DNA of 64,000 bases. Source: Paenibacillus hexagrammi (GTDB lineage: Bacteria > Bacillota > Bacilli > Paenibacillales > NBRC-103111). The notes below the pieces were generated by a model that was not told the DNA's origin, searched no databases, and saw nothing but the letters and a program-made list of their open reading frames with translations. The position numbers and the translations under genes are program-made. The stretch spans positions 1,922,001 through 1,986,000 of the forward strand of contig NZ_CP090978.1 of NCBI RefSeq assembly GCF_021513275.1. The letters are read 5' to 3'. Shown here piece by piece: positions 45,027 to 54,360 of this stretch; within the stretch, counting starts at the first letter, position 1, and the number at the start of each line of letters is the position of its first letter.

Positions 45027-45902
45027 GTGGAACCGTTCGTCATTAGAGAACGAAAGGGTCAACTGACTCTTTTGGAATTGGAAGCGTGGACGCGGCATTT
45101 TCCTAAATTGACAGCCGGATTTACTTCACGCCTTGGCGGAATCAGCGAAGCGCCTTTTGGCACCTTAAACTGTGGACTACATGTCATGGATAATGAGCAG
45201 CACGTCGTGATGAACCGTAGATTGATTGCTGACGCTATTGATCAGCCTTTTGAACAATTCACGTTCGCGGAACAGGTCCACGGCTGTGATGTGCAGGTCG
45301 TGACGGCTGAGGAAGCAGGTAAGGGCAAGGATTCTCGTGAGCATGCGATTCAGGCCAAAGACGCTATGATTACGAATGTGCCTGGTGCGATATTATGTAC
45401 ACAGTATGCGGATTGTGTGCCGTTATTTTTCTACGATCCGGTCAATAAAGCAGCCGGCCTGGCACATGCAGGTTGGAAGGGCACTGTGTTAAAGATTTCC
45501 ATGGCTACAATATCCTCAATGACACATACTTTTGGTAGCAAGCCAGCTGACATTCGAGCTGTGATCGGACCTTCCATTGGTGTATGCTGCTACGAGGTGG
45601 ATGAGACGGTGGCACAGAGGGTGAAGGCTTGCTTAGAAGAGACAAAGGTGTCTTCAGAGGCAGCAGCACTTGTTTTGATAAGTAAAGAGAATGGAAAATA
45701 TATGTTGAATTTGCAAGAATTAAACCGAATTTTGATTAATCAAGCAGGAATATTGTCGTCTCATATCGAAGTAACACAGTTGTGTACGAGTTGCAGAACT
45801 GACCTATTCTTTTCCCACCGAAAAGAAGGCGGTGCAACCGGGAGAATGATCGCTTGGATCGGACTTAAGGATGAAGGCGATTCAAGAGATGGCTTGAATT
45901 GA
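45027..45902 (+). CDS. pgeF: Purine nucleoside phosphorylase/laccase-family protein PgeF (YlmD)
   Basis: The protein has about 291 residues. AAGGGAGTGG at 45009-45018 fits GTG 45027 better than ATG 45003. It belongs to the YfiH/multicopper oxidoreductase fold family: the metal-binding His and Cys appear in FAEQVHGCDV (about 68), QYADCVPLFF (about 121) and GLAHAGWKG (about 141). E. coli relatives act on purine nucleosides, and some edit peptidoglycan precursors by removing mis-inserted serine. It stands at ylmD in the conserved ylm block; ylmE follows at once. Confidence 0.93.
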   Translation: MEPFVIRERKGQLTLLELEAWTRHFPKLTAGFTSRLGGISEAPFGTLNCGLHVMDNEQHVVMNRRLIADAIDQPFEQFTFAEQVHGCDVQVVTAEEAGKGKDSREHAIQAKDAMITNVPGAILCTQYADCVPLFFYDPVNKAAGLAHAGWKGTVLKISMATISSMTHTFGSKPADIRAVIGPSIGVCCYEVDETVAQRVKACLEETKVSSEAAALVLISKENGKYMLNLQELNRILINQAGILSSHIEVTQLCTSCRTDLFFSHRKEGGATGRMIAWIGLKDEGDSRDGLN

Positions 45903-45918
45903 GGTGACAAAAGTATCA

Positions 45919-46614
45919 ATGGCACTAAGAGATCAGATACTTGAGGTTCAGACACGCATACAGGCAGCTTGCGAGCGTTCAGGCAGAAGCAGGCAGGATG
46001 TTGAACTAATAGCCGTAACCAAATATGTTTCACTTGAGACAACCAGGGCCGTTCTGGATGAAGGCATTCTGCACATCGGTGAGAATCGCTGGCAGGATGT
46101 TAAGCCCAAGTGGGAGGCTCTCCACGATCGTGGAACCTGGCATTTTATCGGTCATTTGCAGACGAATAAAGTGAAGGATGTCATCGGTAAATTTGATTAC
46201 ATCCATTCGCTTGATCGTCTGTCCCTTGCTAAAGAGCTGGACAAGCAAGCAGCGGCTAAGGGCCTACAGTTGAAATGCTTGCTTCAGGTGAATGTATCTG
46301 GAGAAGAAAGCAAGTACGGGATGGCGCCTGAGGAGCTGTTTGATTTCGGATCAGAGATAAGCGCCCAGATGAAGCATATCCATATTAAGGGTCTCATGAC
46401 CATGGCTCCATACGATGTTGATGCAGAAGCGGCAAGGCCATATTTTCGCAAACTTAGAGAGCTGAGGGACCTTCTCAATGGCCGCGACATTTTCCCTTAT
46501 GAGGTAAAGCACCTTTCCATGGGGATGTCTGGTGACTTTGAAGTTGCGATAGAAGAAGGGGCTACGATGATTCGCCTTGGCAGTGTTTTGGTGAAAGAAG
46601 ACTCTCATACATAA
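45919..46614 (+). CDS. ylmE: Pyridoxal-phosphate homeostasis protein YggS family
   Basis: The protein has 231 residues. GAGGTGACA at 45901-45909 fits ATG 45919; GTG 45904 would sit inside that site. The PLP-lysine is in LIAVTKYVSLETTRAV (about residue 31-46); other marks are GENRWQDVKPKW, WHFIGHLQTNKVKDV, LQVNVSGEESKYGM and LSMGMSGDFEVAIEEG. It is a single-domain alanine racemase-like barrel that binds PLP and controls its level; it is not known to be an enzyme. It is conserved beside sepF in Firmicutes. Confidence 0.95.
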   Translation: MALRDQILEVQTRIQAACERSGRSRQDVELIAVTKYVSLETTRAVLDEGILHIGENRWQDVKPKWEALHDRGTWHFIGHLQTNKVKDVIGKFDYIHSLDRLSLAKELDKQAAAKGLQLKCLLQVNVSGEESKYGMAPEELFDFGSEISAQMKHIHIKGLMTMAPYDVDAEAARPYFRKLRELRDLLNGRDIFPYEVKHLSMGMSGDFEVAIEEGATMIRLGSVLVKEDSHT

Positions 46615-46626
46615 GGAGGGATACTA

Positions 46627-47049
46627 ATGGGCGTAATGAATAAGTTTATGAATTTTCTTGGCCTTCAGGAAGAGGAAGAAATCGTAGAGCGTGAACGAAT
46701 CGTTGAACAGACGGAAGAACCTGAAACCAATCCTTACGAAGCTCGTAATAAAAATAAGGCAAACGTAGTGAGCATCCATTCCCAGAAGAATACGCGAGTG
46801 GTGCTCAGTGAGCCGCGGACTTACGATGAAACGCAGGATATTGCCGACCACCTACGTTCGAGAAAGGCGGTTGTGGTGAATCTTCAACGTGTTCGTCCGG
46901 ATCAAGCCGTCCGTATAGTGGATTTCCTGAGCGGAACGGTATATGCTTTAAATGGGTCTATCTCTAAGCTTGGTACGAATATTTTCCTGTGCACACCGGA
47001 TTCTGTGGATATTCATGGGCACATTTCGGAAATGGTTAGCGAGGAATAG
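46627..47049 (+). CDS. sepF: Cell division protein SepF
   Basis: The protein has 140 residues starting at ATG 46627 with AAGGAGGGATACT upstream. An N-terminal amphipathic membrane-binding helix (NKFMNFLGL) is followed by an acidic linker and the globular SepF domain (about 58-138: [33 protein letters not shown] and [29 protein letters not shown]). SepF bundles FtsZ filaments into arcs and can stand in for FtsA. The gene is 12 bp after ylmE. Confidence 0.97.
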   Translation: MGVMNKFMNFLGLQEEEEIVERERIVEQTEEPETNPYEARNKNKANVVSIHSQKNTRVVLSEPRTYDETQDIADHLRSRKAVVVNLQRVRPDQAVRIVDFLSGTVYALNGSISKLGTNIFLCTPDSVDIHGHISEMVSEE

Positions 47050-47082
47050 ACGCATATCCTGACTCTCGAGGTGACTGCGCAA

Positions 47083-47361
47083 TTGCTTACTCAAATTTAT
47101 GTCGCACTGCATTACCTGAAAGAAATTTATTATTTTATGATTATCGGTTATATCCTGCTCTCTTGGTTTCCGAATGCGCGCGAAAGCTTTATCGGTGACC
47201 TTTTGGGCAAGGTGGTTGAACCGTACCTACGTCCTTTCCGTAAAATAATTCCAACGATCGGATTTATCGATCTTTCCCCGATTGTCGCTTTGCTTGCGCT
47301 TAACTTCGTTGTGGAAGGGTTGTATCAAGTGATTGCGTTTATCGTGAGATTGTTCCTATGA
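47083..47361 (+). CDS. ylmG: YggT-family membrane protein YlmG
   Basis: The protein has 92 residues if started at TTG 47083; CGAGGTGA at 47067-47074 lies nine bases upstream. GTG 47071 is inside that site. Two membrane helices flank the conserved loop SWFPNARESFIGDLLGKVVEPYLRPFRKIIP. The family is linked to division or membrane-protein assembly, but its action is unclear. It overlaps ylmH by four bases, a sign of translational coupling. Confidence 0.9.
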   Translation: MLTQIYVALHYLKEIYYFMIIGYILLSWFPNARESFIGDLLGKVVEPYLRPFRKIIPTIGFIDLSPIVALLALNFVVEGLYQVIAFIVRLFL

Positions 47362-48143
47362 TTCAAAAAGAGCTGTACACGCATTTTCACCCGGACGAAC
47401 ATCATTTTGTTGATCGAGCCTGGGAGTGGGTCGAGCGCTCGGCGGAGCAGCATGCAGTCAAGCGTACTGACTTTTTGGACCCGAGACAGACTTTCATTCT
47501 TACAACCCTGGTGAACCGTCATCCGGATGTTCATTGCCGGCTCGAGGGCGGATATCCGGATGCGGAGCGTAAACGAGCTGTAATCGCTCCTGATTACCGT
47601 CATTTAGATGATGAAGAAATGAATATCTCGGTGCTGGCCATTTCGTCGGGGGACGGTAAGTTTCTCACATTGGAGCATGGGGATTACATGGGCGCCATTC
47701 TTGGTCTCGGCATGAAGCGGGACAAGATTGGCGATATTCATGTTATAGAGGGTGGCTGCCATTGCTTGGTCGCAGACGAGGCGGCCAGCTATCTGCACAT
47801 GAATTTATCTCAGGTGCATCGTGTCCATGTTCAGACAGAGCTGCTTTCACTGGACAAGCTGCAGGTTGCTTCAACCCGACTTGAGGAGCTACATTTGTCC
47901 GTTGCTTCCATGCGGATGGATGGTATTGTCAGCGATGTTTTTCGGCTTAGCCGTGCCAAGGTGCTCATTCCTATTCAGGCGGGACGCTGCAGGGTTAACT
48001 GGAAAACCGAAGAGGACCCAAGTAAGCCGCTCAAGGAAGGCGATATGATTTCTTTACAGGGCTTTGGACGTTTTAAGGTTCTTGAAGTGGAAGGCGTTAC
48101 AAAAAAAGGCAGAATTCGCGTAATAATCGGCAGGTATGCATGA
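47358..48143 (+). CDS. ylmH: S4-domain RNA-binding protein YlmH
   Basis: The protein has 261 residues starting at ATG 47358, overlapping the ylmG stop. Residues 1-170 are the YlmH-specific region (HFHPDEHHFVDRAWEWV, GYPDAERKRAVIAP, LTLEHGDYMGAILGLGMKRDKIGDI). The C-terminal S4 domain (about 180-245) has LRLDGIVSDVFRLSRAK-like and VNWKTEEDPSKPLKEGDMISLQGFGRFK. YlmH proteins bind stalled large ribosomal subunits in quality control. Its place after ylmG and before divIVA is conserved. Confidence 0.94.
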   Translation: MIQKELYTHFHPDEHHFVDRAWEWVERSAEQHAVKRTDFLDPRQTFILTTLVNRHPDVHCRLEGGYPDAERKRAVIAPDYRHLDDEEMNISVLAISSGDGKFLTLEHGDYMGAILGLGMKRDKIGDIHVIEGGCHCLVADEAASYLHMNLSQVHRVHVQTELLSLDKLQVASTRLEELHLSVASMRMDGIVSDVFRLSRAKVLIPIQAGRCRVNWKTEEDPSKPLKEGDMISLQGFGRFKVLEVEGVTKKGRIRVIIGRYA

Positions 48144-48304
48144 ATTTGGTCATTTTCTCCAACGGCTATGCAGGAATTTCTTGTTTTCTGTCGAAATAAA
48201 CATTCAGGATGCAGTATTTGTGGACAGGATACATGATTCCGTCATGAATACAGCGAATGTTTCTTTGAATAAGGCTTAGCCTATGCATACAGGGAGGTGC
48301 ACCA

Positions 48305-48781
48305 ATGCCACTTACGCCATTGGACATACATAACAAGGAATTTTCCCGATCATTCCGCGGATACGATGAGGACTCGGTTAATGAATTTTTGGATCAAGTC
48401 ATCAAGGATTATGAGGCTTTGATTCGTGAAAACAAAGATTTGCAAAACCAGACGATTGCCTTACAGGAGCGTTTGGATCACTTTGCCAATATCGAGGAAA
48501 CGTTAAGCAAAACCATCATCGTGGCGCAGGAAGCAGCCGATGAGGTGAAGAATAACGCCAAGAAAGAAGCCCAGTTGATTCTGAAGGAAGCGGAGAAGAA
48601 TGCCGACCGCATTATTAACGAATCTCTAGGGCGTTCACGCAAAGTTGCCCTTGAAATTGAAGAATTGAAGAAGCAAGCCTCCATTTATCGCACGAGGTTC
48701 CGGACACTGTTGGAGGCTCAACTAGAGCTCTTAAATACAGAGGGCTGGAACAGCATGCAGATGGATCAAGGAGATGAGTAA
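48305..48781 (+). CDS. divIVA: Cell-division placement protein DivIVA
   Basis: The protein has 158 residues starting at ATG 48305 with GGGAGGTG upstream. The N-terminal membrane-binding domain is MPLTPLDIHNKEFSRSFRGYDEDSVNEFLDQV (residues 1-32), which senses curved membrane. The rest is a long coiled coil (about 33-145) for oligomerisation. It marks poles and septa for MinCD and, in sporulation, the chromosome anchor. The 160 bp upstream hold no clear promoter. A T-box leader follows. Confidence 0.96.
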   Translation: MPLTPLDIHNKEFSRSFRGYDEDSVNEFLDQVIKDYEALIRENKDLQNQTIALQERLDHFANIEETLSKTIIVAQEAADEVKNNAKKEAQLILKEAEKNADRIINESLGRSRKVALEIEELKKQASIYRTRFRTLLEAQLELLNTEGWNSMQMDQGDE

Positions 48782-48829
48782 ATCAGCTTCAGCGCTCGCC
48801 ATATTGACTATGCCGGGCGAATTCGTTAT

Positions 48830-49116
48830 ACTCCATGTAAATTGTATCGCAGTAAAACGATGACTGGAACGAGTAGGACGACAATGGCAGTGTTAGCGAG
48901 TTAGGGATTTGGTGGAAGCCTAACCTCTGCAGCGTACCGAATATCCCCCAGGAGCATCTCTTGAATTCAGTAGAGAGTATCGGGTCATGCCGTTATCCAT
49001 GGTCGAGTGAAAAGGCGTTAGTTCATGATGCATATGATGCGAATGGACCTTGCTTTTTAACGAGGGTGGTACCGCGAGATAAGCTTCTCGTCCCTTTTGG
49101 GATGAGGGCTTTTTTA
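48830..49116 (+). promoter_or_regulatory. Isoleucine T-box riboswitch with terminator
   Basis: The T-box sequence AGGGTGGTACCGCG lies at 49063-49076. A specifier ATC (Ile) sits at 48979-48981 in the GAGAGTATCGGGTC internal loop of stem I. The terminator pairs CTCGTCCC (about 49087-49094) with GGGATGAG (about 49099-49106), followed by T6. Uncharged tRNA-Ile should favour the antiterminator and raise ileS. Specifier and downstream gene agree. Confidence 0.93.
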
Positions 49117-49147
49117 TTTTTAATGACTGTAGAAGGAAGTGGAGCAA

Positions 49148-51916
49148 ATGGATTACGGCAAAACATTAAATCTACTCAAAACAGATTTTCCAATGCGTGG
49201 GAACTTGCCTCAGGCAGAGCCGAAAATGCAGGAAAAGTGGGCAGCGGAGGATATCTACGCGTTGGTTCAAGAAAGTCGCAAAGGCAAACCCAAATTTATT
49301 CTCCATGACGGTCCTCCATATGCCAATGGTGATATTCATATTGGGCATGCACTGAATAAAGTGCTGAAAGACATTATCGTCCGCTTCAAAACGCTGCAAG
49401 GGTATGATTCCCCTTATGTGCCGGGTTGGGATACTCACGGTCTTCCAATCGAGCAAGCGATCACAAACAGTGGCAAAGTGGACCGCAAAAAAATGTCTGT
49501 TCATGAATTCCGCAAATATTGCGCGGAGTACGCGATGGCATCGGTAGAGAAACAAAAGAGCCAATTTCAACGGTTAGGAATCCGTGGTGACTGGAATCAT
49601 CCATACATTACGCTGCAGCCTGAGTATGAAGCACATCAAATTCGCGTATTCGGCCAAATGGTGCAAAAAGGATATATTTACAAAGGGCTAAAGCCGGTAT
49701 ACTGGTCTCCTTCGTCAGAAAGTGCGCTGGCTGAGGCGGAAATTGAGTATAAAGAAAAAACATCTTCCTCCATTTATGTTGCTTTTCCTGTGAAGGATGG
49801 CAAGGGCAAGCTTCCACAGGATGCAGCCATCGTCATTTGGACGACTACGCCTTGGACGCTTCCTGCCAACCTGGGTATCAGCTTGCATCCGGAGTTCGAT
49901 TACGCTGTCGTGCAAGTGGACGGCAAGAAATACGTGCTTGCACAAGGGCTTCTGGAAACAGCGGCGAAAGAGATCGGTTGGACGGACGTAGAAGTATTGT
50001 CGACAGTGAAAGGCAGTGAACTGGAGTATGTGACTTGCCAGCATCCATTCTACGATAGAGAGTCGCTGGTCATGGTTGGCGAGCACGTAACGCTGGAAGC
50101 CGGTACTGGCTGCGTCCATACAGCACCTGGACACGGTGAAGACGACTTCGCCATCGGTCAACGCTACAACATCGGTGTGCTTTGTCCCGTAGACGATCAA
50201 GGTCATTTTACAGCGGAAGCTCCTGGCTTCGAGGGCTTATTCTACGAAAAGGGAAACAAAGTCATTATTGAGAAGCTCCAAGAATCAGGCCTGCTACTGA
50301 AAGTCGGAGAAATCAAGCATCAATACGCGCATGACTGGCGTACGAAGAAACCTGTCATTTACCGTGCCACAGAGCAGTGGTTTGCTTCGATTGATAAATT
50401 CAGACAAGAGATGCTGGATGAAATCAAGGAAGTGAAATGGACGCCAACTTGGGGTGAGGTGAGATTGCACAACATGATCGCTGAACGCGGAGACTGGTGT
50501 ATTTCCCGTCAGCGAGTGTGGGGAGTTCCCATTCCGATCTTCTATTGCCGCAGCTGTAATGAACCGCTCGTGAACGAACAAACCATTGAGCATGTGGCGC
50601 AGCTTTTTGCCAAGGAAGGCTCCGATGCTTGGTTTATCAAAGACGAGAGCGAGCTTCTGCCGCAGGGTACAGTTTGTCCTAAGTGCGGTGGCGATCATTT
50701 CCGCAAAGAAACGGATATTATGGACGTATGGTTTGACTCGGGCTCCAGTCATGCCGGTGTATTGGAAGCTCGTCCAGAGCTGCAGTGGCCAGCTGACTTG
50801 TACTTGGAAGGCTCTGACCAATACCGTGGCTGGTTCAACTCTTCTCTCATTACGGGTGTTGCCGTGAAAGGGGAAGCTCCTTACAAGGGTATTCTCAGTC
50901 ACGGATTTACACTGGACGGCGAAGGACGCAAAATGTCCAAATCGATCGGCAACACGATCGACCCGAATCAGGTGAGTAACAAGCTTGGAGCGGATATTCT
51001 ACGCTTATGGGTTTCGTCTGTCGATTACCAATCCGACCATAGAATCTCCGATAACATCTTGAATCAAACATCTGAAGTATATCGGAAAATTCGCAACACG
51101 CTGCGTTTCTTACTGGGGAACTTAAGCCACTTCGATCCTGCTACGGATCGAGTTGCTGCAGAAAATCTATCTGAGCTGGACCGTTATGCATTGATTCGTT
51201 TGAACCGTATGATCAGCAAGGTCGTCCAAGCGTATGAAAACTATGAGTTCCACGTTGTTTATCAAACGATTCATCATTTCTGTGCCGTTGAGATGAGCTC
51301 TTTTTATCTGGACATTATTAAAGACCGACTTTATGCGAATGCGCCGGAAGACGCGTCACGTAAAGCGTCGCAAACCGTCTTATATGAGGTGCTGACTGCA
51401 ATTACAAAGCTGATCTCACCAATTCTGCCTCATACGGCTGATGAAGTGTGGAAATATATCCCGGGCATTACGCTTCCGACCGTGCAAATTGCTGAGCTGC
51501 CTGAGGTTCAAACTACCCTTTACGACGATAAATTGGAGCAAAAATGGAACAGTTTCCTGGATGTGCGAGATGAGGTTCTTAAAGCTTTGGAAGAGGCTAG
51601 ACAGCAAAAAGTGATTGGTAATTCTCTTGGAGCTGCTGTGCATCTATATCCTAGTGAAGAGGTATACAATCTGTTAAGCGGGTTCGAGCAGCTGGATCAA
51701 TTGTTTATTGTTTCCGCAGTGAAGGTTCACTTGCCAACGGAACCTAAGCCAGAAGGTGTCACCTATTTGAAGGATACGGTTATTCAAATTGCTGTCGCAG
51801 AAGGAGAGAAATGCGAACGCTGCTGGATAGTTACACCTGAAGTAGGACAAAGTAAAGAGCATCCGACACTCTGTGTCCGATGCAATGATGTAGTTACTGC
51901 ACATTACCACGAGTAA
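49148..51916 (+). CDS. ileS: Isoleucyl-tRNA synthetase
   Basis: The protein has 922 residues. I choose ATG 49148, preceded by GAAGGAAGTGGAG; GTG 49139 lies inside that site. Class I marks are HIGH in [11 protein letters not shown] (about 65) and KMSKS in [11 protein letters not shown] (about 597). The editing domain (about 200-400) has the [11 protein letters not shown] and [15 protein letters not shown] motifs. The C-terminal zinc ribbon holds CERCW and CVRCN. It charges tRNA-Ile and edits valine; the form is the bacterial mupirocin-sensitive type by its layout. The T-box upstream controls it. Confidence 0.97.
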   Translation: MDYGKTLNLLKTDFPMRGNLPQAEPKMQEKWAAEDIYALVQESRKGKPKFILHDGPPYANGDIHIGHALNKVLKDIIVRFKTLQGYDSPYVPGWDTHGLPIEQAITNSGKVDRKKMSVHEFRKYCAEYAMASVEKQKSQFQRLGIRGDWNHPYITLQPEYEAHQIRVFGQMVQKGYIYKGLKPVYWSPSSESALAEAEIEYKEKTSSSIYVAFPVKDGKGKLPQDAAIVIWTTTPWTLPANLGISLHPEFDYAVVQVDGKKYVLAQGLLETAAKEIGWTDVEVLSTVKGSELEYVTCQHPFYDRESLVMVGEHVTLEAGTGCVHTAPGHGEDDFAIGQRYNIGVLCPVDDQGHFTAEAPGFEGLFYEKGNKVIIEKLQESGLLLKVGEIKHQYAHDWRTKKPVIYRATEQWFASIDKFRQEMLDEIKEVKWTPTWGEVRLHNMIAERGDWCISRQRVWGVPIPIFYCRSCNEPLVNEQTIEHVAQLFAKEGSDAWFIKDESELLPQGTVCPKCGGDHFRKETDIMDVWFDSGSSHAGVLEARPELQWPADLYLEGSDQYRGWFNSSLITGVAVKGEAPYKGILSHGFTLDGEGRKMSKSIGNTIDPNQVSNKLGADILRLWVSSVDYQSDHRISDNILNQTSEVYRKIRNTLRFLLGNLSHFDPATDRVAAENLSELDRYALIRLNRMISKVVQAYENYEFHVVYQTIHHFCAVEMSSFYLDIIKDRLYANAPEDASRKASQTVLYEVLTAITKLISPILPHTADEVWKYIPGITLPTVQIAELPEVQTTLYDDKLEQKWNSFLDVRDEVLKALEEARQQKVIGNSLGAAVHLYPSEEVYNLLSGFEQLDQLFIVSAVKVHLPTEPKPEGVTYLKDTVIQIAVAEGEKCERCWIVTPEVGQSKEHPTLCVRCNDVVTAHYHE

Positions 51917-51924
51917 TTGGAGCA

Positions 51925-51978
51925 AACAGGCAAACGAGTTATTTTCCCTCGTGGGGGTCGCTCGTTTAGCCTGTCTCC
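51925..51978. terminator. Terminator between ileS and ylyA
   Basis: ACAGGCAAACGAG (51926-51938) pairs with CTCGTTTAGCCTGT (51961-51974) with one bulge, followed by a T-rich tract. It lies between convergent genes, and the ylyA stop is at its edge. Confidence 0.85.
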
Positions 51979-51979
51979 T

Positions 51980-52714
51980 TTATTTATCGAGATCAAACTC
52001 GCTTTCCGGCTCCAAAGAGTGATCTCCTTCGCCGCTGCTCATATAGTCGCGGTACGCTTTGTTTCTAACAATATTAACGTGTTCGCCATACATGTCAGTT
52101 GCTATGAAGCTTTCAAAGGATTCTACAAAGCCTTCATGTTCATCAGCTTCGATATACATGTCTTTGTAGTCGTCAACATTCGGATCTTCAGCGAAAGCGG
52201 GCGTGTTCGACGTACCCCAGCTTTCCACGATTTGCCAAGCGTCTTCTCCATCGAATCCGTTTTGAGTGTCTAGTTCATCCAAGCTTGTACGCCCAAATGG
52301 AGGCTGGAGGAACTTTTCTTCTACAGGTCTGCGTTCGGATTCATGTGGGTCAGGCACGTGATCAATGCTGTAAAGTGTAGTGGGAATAGCCTGAAGCCTT
52401 TCAAAAGGAATCGGCTTTTGGCTCAAGATACAAATACCGTAGTTTCCTTTTTCCATTCGATCGAGAGCTTCATTGACTTGACGGAGATGGAACTCGGCAT
52501 GCTCATTTAATGAGATATCTTTGCCTCTCTCGTAAATTTCAGTACCAATGTCACCCGGATGATTGTCATACATGGAGAGTTCGCCCGTATTTTCAATGAA
52601 GGATTGGGATAAGCCGTAATTATCGTTTCGGTCAAAGTGCCGTTCCAGATAGAGCTTTTCTTCCAAAAGTTGCAGTTTCAACTCTCTTAGTTGCTGTTCG
52701 GTAAGATGATTCAT
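51980..52714 (-). CDS. ylyA: TraR/DksA-like protein YlyA/YteA type
   Basis: The protein has 244 residues. The start at 52714 has AAGGGAGCTGCAA upstream. The N-terminus is coiled-coil (LTEQQLRELKLQLLEEKLYLERH), then DNHPGDIGTEIYERGKDISLNEHAEFHLRQVNEALDRMEKGNYG, the DksA/TraR core. The zinc-finger region GICILSQKPIPFERLQAIPTT keeps one Cys, so the four-Cys finger of DksA is lost, as in YteA-type proteins. A long acidic tail follows. The Bacillus gene between ileS and lspA is ylyA, whose product affects sigma-G-dependent transcription; the position here matches. Confidence 0.85.
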   Translation of the reverse strand: MNHLTEQQLRELKLQLLEEKLYLERHFDRNDNYGLSQSFIENTGELSMYDNHPGDIGTEIYERGKDISLNEHAEFHLRQVNEALDRMEKGNYGICILSQKPIPFERLQAIPTTLYSIDHVPDPHESERRPVEEKFLQPPFGRTSLDELDTQNGFDGEDAWQIVESWGTSNTPAFAEDPNVDDYKDMYIEADEHEGFVESFESFIATDMYGEHVNIVRNKAYRDYMSSGEGDHSLEPESEFDLDK

Positions 52715-52864
52715 GATTGCAGCTCCCTTCTTACAGGTGTTCCATAATCGTTATCATTCCGAGCAATGATCTTTTTTAGTGAGGTAATTGTTTCAAATCA
52801 CGGCAAGTCCTCAGAATAAGCTTGAAGTCATTCTACTTAAGGAAAAGCATAGGAGGGAAGTCCG

Positions 52865-53392
52865 TTGAAATCCGTGAAATACTATGTATATGCGCTTATT
52901 GTTTTCTTACTAGACCAAGCTGCGAAATGGATGATTGTTAAACATATTCCGCTTCACGAGGAACGCTCCGTCATCGGTCAGTTTTTTGTCATTACTTCAC
53001 ACAGAAACCGCGGAGCGGCATTCGGTATCCTGCAAAATCAAAGATGGTTCTTTATTCTGATTACCTTGATCGTGGTAGTTGGGATTCTGTGGTACATCCG
53101 CCGCACGATTCGCGAAGGCAAGGTAATGCTGTCATTTGCGCTTAGCCTGCTGTTAGGCGGAGCTTTGGGTAACTTCCTGGACCGCGCTTTGTTTGGTGAG
53201 GTTGTGGATTTCTTGCAGTTTACTTTTGACTTTACCTTGTTTGGAAAAGCCATTTACTATATCTATCCAATCTTTAATATAGCGGATTCAGCCATTGTAA
53301 TCGGTGTTATCCTTATATTCCTTGATTCTTTACTGGCTTGGAGAAAAGAGAAAAAAGGAGCAGAACATGAGCAAAAACCTGATCTCGAATGA
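52865..53392 (+). CDS. lspA: Lipoprotein signal peptidase (signal peptidase II)
   Basis: The protein has 175 residues starting at TTG 52865, with TAGGAGGGAAGTCC upstream. Four membrane helices are present. The catalytic aspartates lie in LDRALFGEVVDFLQF (about 105-119) and FNIADSAIVIG (about 138-148); RNRGAAFGIL (about 47) is also conserved. It cleaves the signal peptide of lipoproteins after lipidation, including OppA and YlaJ here. Its C-terminal end overlaps the start of rluD by 26 bp. Confidence 0.95.
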   Translation: MKSVKYYVYALIVFLLDQAAKWMIVKHIPLHEERSVIGQFFVITSHRNRGAAFGILQNQRWFFILITLIVVVGILWYIRRTIREGKVMLSFALSLLLGGALGNFLDRALFGEVVDFLQFTFDFTLFGKAIYYIYPIFNIADSAIVIGVILIFLDSLLAWRKEKKGAEHEQKPDLE

Positions 53393-54317
53393 GTCCCTGG
53401 CCTCGGAACCGGCCGAATGGGTGGTCTCGGCTGAATTCGATCACGAGCGTATCGACAAGTTTATTACTGAATCATTGGAGGAAGAAGTTTCTCGTACTCA
53501 AGTACAGCAATGGGTCAAGGATGGACATGCTACGGTCAACGGTAGAACGGTTAAAGCGAACTACAAGCTTGCTGAAGGGGACCATATTATCTTAACCATT
53601 CCGGAGCCAAAGGCTGTCGAATTGACGGGTGAGCCCATTCCTCTAGAAGTTGTTTACGAAGACTCGGATGTCATCGTCATTAACAAGCCGAGAGGTCTTG
53701 TTGTACACCCGGCACCGGGACACTATTCAGGGACATTGGTCAATGCGCTCCTGTACCACTGCAAGGATTTGTCAGGCATTAATGGTGAGCTGCGTCCCGG
53801 TATTGTGCATCGTATTGACAAGGATACCTCGGGACTTATTATGGCTGCCAAGAATGATAAAGCTCACGCTTCTTTGGCGGAGCAATTGAAGGATCACACG
53901 GTAAATCGTAAATATCTAGCTCTGGTGCATGGGAATATTGAGCATGAGCATGGAACGATTGATGCTCCGATTGGTCGGGATTCTCATGATCGGAAGATGT
54001 ACACGGTGACAGACAAAAACAGCAAGCACGCGGTAACTCATTTTGTCGTTTTAGAACGGTTCGGTGACTTCACTTTAGTTGAACTGAAGCTGGAGACAGG
54101 AAGGACCCATCAGATTCGCGTACATATGAAATTTATTGGTCAACCGCTTGTCGGGGATCCTATGTATGGAAAAAGCAAAGGCATGCTCATGGAGGGACAA
54201 GCGCTTCACGCGGCAGTGCTCGGCTTTATTCATCCTCGTACAGGGGAACAGCTTCAATTTGAAGCGCCTCTGCCTGAAGATATGAATTCACTGCTGCTTT
54301 CATTGAGAACGACATAG
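53367..54317 (+). CDS. rluD: RluD-family 23S rRNA pseudouridine synthase
   Basis: The protein has 316 residues. ATG 53367 is preceded by AAAAAAGGAGCAG; the longer frame to 53304 is inside lspA. An S4 RNA-binding domain (about 20-75: ERIDKFITESLEEEVSRTQVQQWVKDGHATVNG) comes before the catalytic domain. The catalytic Asp is in IVHRIDKDTSGL (about 148), with LVHPAPGHYSGTLVNALLYH before it and LETGRTHQIRVHM after. It likely makes pseudouridines in 23S rRNA helix 69. It keeps the Bacillus place of ylyB after lspA. Confidence 0.94.
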   Translation: MSKNLISNESLASEPAEWVVSAEFDHERIDKFITESLEEEVSRTQVQQWVKDGHATVNGRTVKANYKLAEGDHIILTIPEPKAVELTGEPIPLEVVYEDSDVIVINKPRGLVVHPAPGHYSGTLVNALLYHCKDLSGINGELRPGIVHRIDKDTSGLIMAAKNDKAHASLAEQLKDHTVNRKYLALVHGNIEHEHGTIDAPIGRDSHDRKMYTVTDKNSKHAVTHFVVLERFGDFTLVELKLETGRTHQIRVHMKFIGQPLVGDPMYGKSKGMLMEGQALHAAVLGFIHPRTGEQLQFEAPLPEDMNSLLLSLRTT

Positions 54318-54360
54318 GGTATTGTCTTGGCAAGGAGCTAAAAGAGGTGGAGAAACAACG

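Noticed and set aside
50294-50902. 202-residue minus-strand frame inside ileS
   Set aside because: It is a shadow of ileS; the plus-strand reading has all synthetase motifs.
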